Positions 33,055-33,660 of a stretch of DNA of 33,660 nucleotides are shown here, one piece after another. The stretch is from Chromohalobacter sp. 296-RDG (GTDB taxonomy: Bacteria > Pseudomonadota > Gammaproteobacteria > Pseudomonadales > Halomonadaceae). The position numbers and the translations under genes are program-made. Position 1 is the first letter of the stretch, and the number at the start of each line of letters is the position of its first letter. The notes under the pieces were generated by a model. The model had not been told where the DNA came from, made no database searches, and was given only the letters and a program-made list of their open reading frames with translations. Where the stretch lies: assembly GCF_029889885.1 (NCBI RefSeq), contig NZ_JARANY010000029.1:1-33660 (forward strand), in the 5' to 3' direction.

Positions 33055-33660
33055 TTAACCAAATAGCCCTTTCAACGTATGCGGCTGGCTGCGCAAATAT
33101 TGCTTCGGGGCATTTACGGTAGCGCCGAGTTTGGCGGCGGCGTGCCACGGCCAGCGCGGGTCATAGAGCATGCCGCGGGCCAGGGCGACGGCGTCCGCCT
33201 CGTCGCTGAACACGATGCCTTCGGCCTGTTCCGGTTCGGTGATCAGGCCGACAGCAATGACCGGCATGGCGACTTCCTGCTTCATGCGGCGAGCGAATGG
33301 CACTTGATAGTTGGGGCCGACGTTCAGCGTCTGGCGCGGGTCCAGTCCGCCACCGGAGCAGTCGATGAAGCTGCAGCCACGGGCGTCGAGCGCCTTGGCC
33401 AATTCGATGCTCTGCTCCAGATCCCAGCCGCCTTCGACCCAGTCGCTACCAGAGATGCGGATGCCGACTGGCTTGTCATCCGGGAACACCGCACGCACGG
33501 CATCGAAGATCTCCAGCACGATTCGCATGCGGTTTTCCAGACTGCCGCCGTATTCGTCATCGCGCTGGTTGGAAAGCGGCGACAAGAACTCATGCAATAG
33601 ATAGCCATGCGCCGCGTGCAGTTCGATCAGCTCGAAACCGAGACGCTCGGCGCGCTGGGC
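33055..33660 (-). CDS. Old Yellow Enzyme (YqjM-like) NADH:flavin oxidoreductase, 5' part outside the window
   Basis: The C-terminal 201 residues of an FMN-dependent ene-reductase. Visible segments are [69 protein letters not shown] and [16 protein letters not shown], with the FMN phosphate-binding VGLI/ARGML positions. These fit the YqjM/xenobiotic reductase class rather than the plant-like OYE class. The start lies upstream of position 33660. Substrates are probably alpha,beta-unsaturated carbonyl compounds. Confidence 0.93.
   Translation of the reverse strand, partial: AQRAERLGFELIELHAAHGYLLHEFLSPLSNQRDDEYGGSLENRMRIVLEIFDAVRAVFPDDKPVGIRISGSDWVEGGWDLEQSIELAKALDARGCSFIDCSGGGLDPRQTLNVGPNYQVPFARRMKQEVAMPVIAVGLITEPEQAEGIVFSDEADAVALARGMLYDPRWPWHAAAKLGATVNAPKQYLRSQPHTLKGLFG

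Overview
The window looks like an ordinary chromosomal segment of a GC-rich gammaproteobacterium. The gene set (glnA-DUF4124-ntrB-ntrC, BipA, a lamB-malM pair, TRAP transporters, a Pseudomonas-like 2-ketogluconate module) and the protein style suggest a member of the Halomonadaceae (Halomonas/Chromohalobacter-like). That placement is inference. There are no rRNA or tRNA genes, no CRISPR array and no intact mobile element.

Layout. (1) 1-2300, minus strand: a periplasmic glycerophosphodiester phosphodiesterase, a small unknown protein, and an OmpW gene interrupted by an in-frame TAG. (2) 2324-4135, minus: typA/bipA with a tandem hairpin behind it. (3) 4404-7793: a TonB-dependent receptor whose promoter carries a strong Zur-like box. 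It lies between an intact deacetylase-fold gene lacking its catalytic residues and a decayed copy of the 3' end of that same gene. (4) 7794-13186, plus: the nitrogen-control locus, with a sigma-54 promoter and NtrC sites upstream of glnA, a DUF4124 protein, another near-perfect NtrC site, then ntrB and ntrC. (5) 13449-15801, plus: a PEP-mutase-superfamily oxaloacetate decarboxylase, an array of 12 heptamers, and dGTPase. (6) 15832-18248, minus: maltoporin LamB and MalM lipoprotein separated by an intrinsic terminator, with a 41-codon leader ORF upstream of lamB. (7) 18851-22802: a transporter-like N-terminal fragment, a membrane NERD-domain protein, a sirtuin, a YbaY-type lipoprotein, a SUI1/YciH protein and a HAD phosphatase. 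(8) 22983-30286, minus: a sugar-acid utilisation block made of a TRAP transporter (dctM, dctQ, dctP), a LacI-type regulator, an SDR, a KguD-like reductase and a KguK-like kinase. (9) 30477-33660: a scar with an IS remnant joined to a frameshifted dehydratase fragment, a thioredoxin-fold protein, an MFS exporter and the C-terminal part of an Old Yellow Enzyme (runs off the window).

How the genes work together. The glnA/ntrBC block is a self-contained nitrogen-response circuit: NtrB/NtrC would activate glnA from the sigma-54 promoter and probably modulate ntrBC itself. The region 8 block reads as import of 2-ketogluconate (or a close sugar acid) by a TRAP system, phosphorylation by the PfkB kinase and reduction to 6-phosphogluconate, under LacI-type control with a palindromic operator just upstream of the regulator.

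No convincing new multi-gene system is present. The best leads are small: the nonsense-interrupted ompW, the flanking 3'-end remnant at the putative zinc receptor, the catalytically dead deacetylase-like and NERD-like proteins, the lamB leader ORF, and the TRAP-based version of the ketogluconate pathway.
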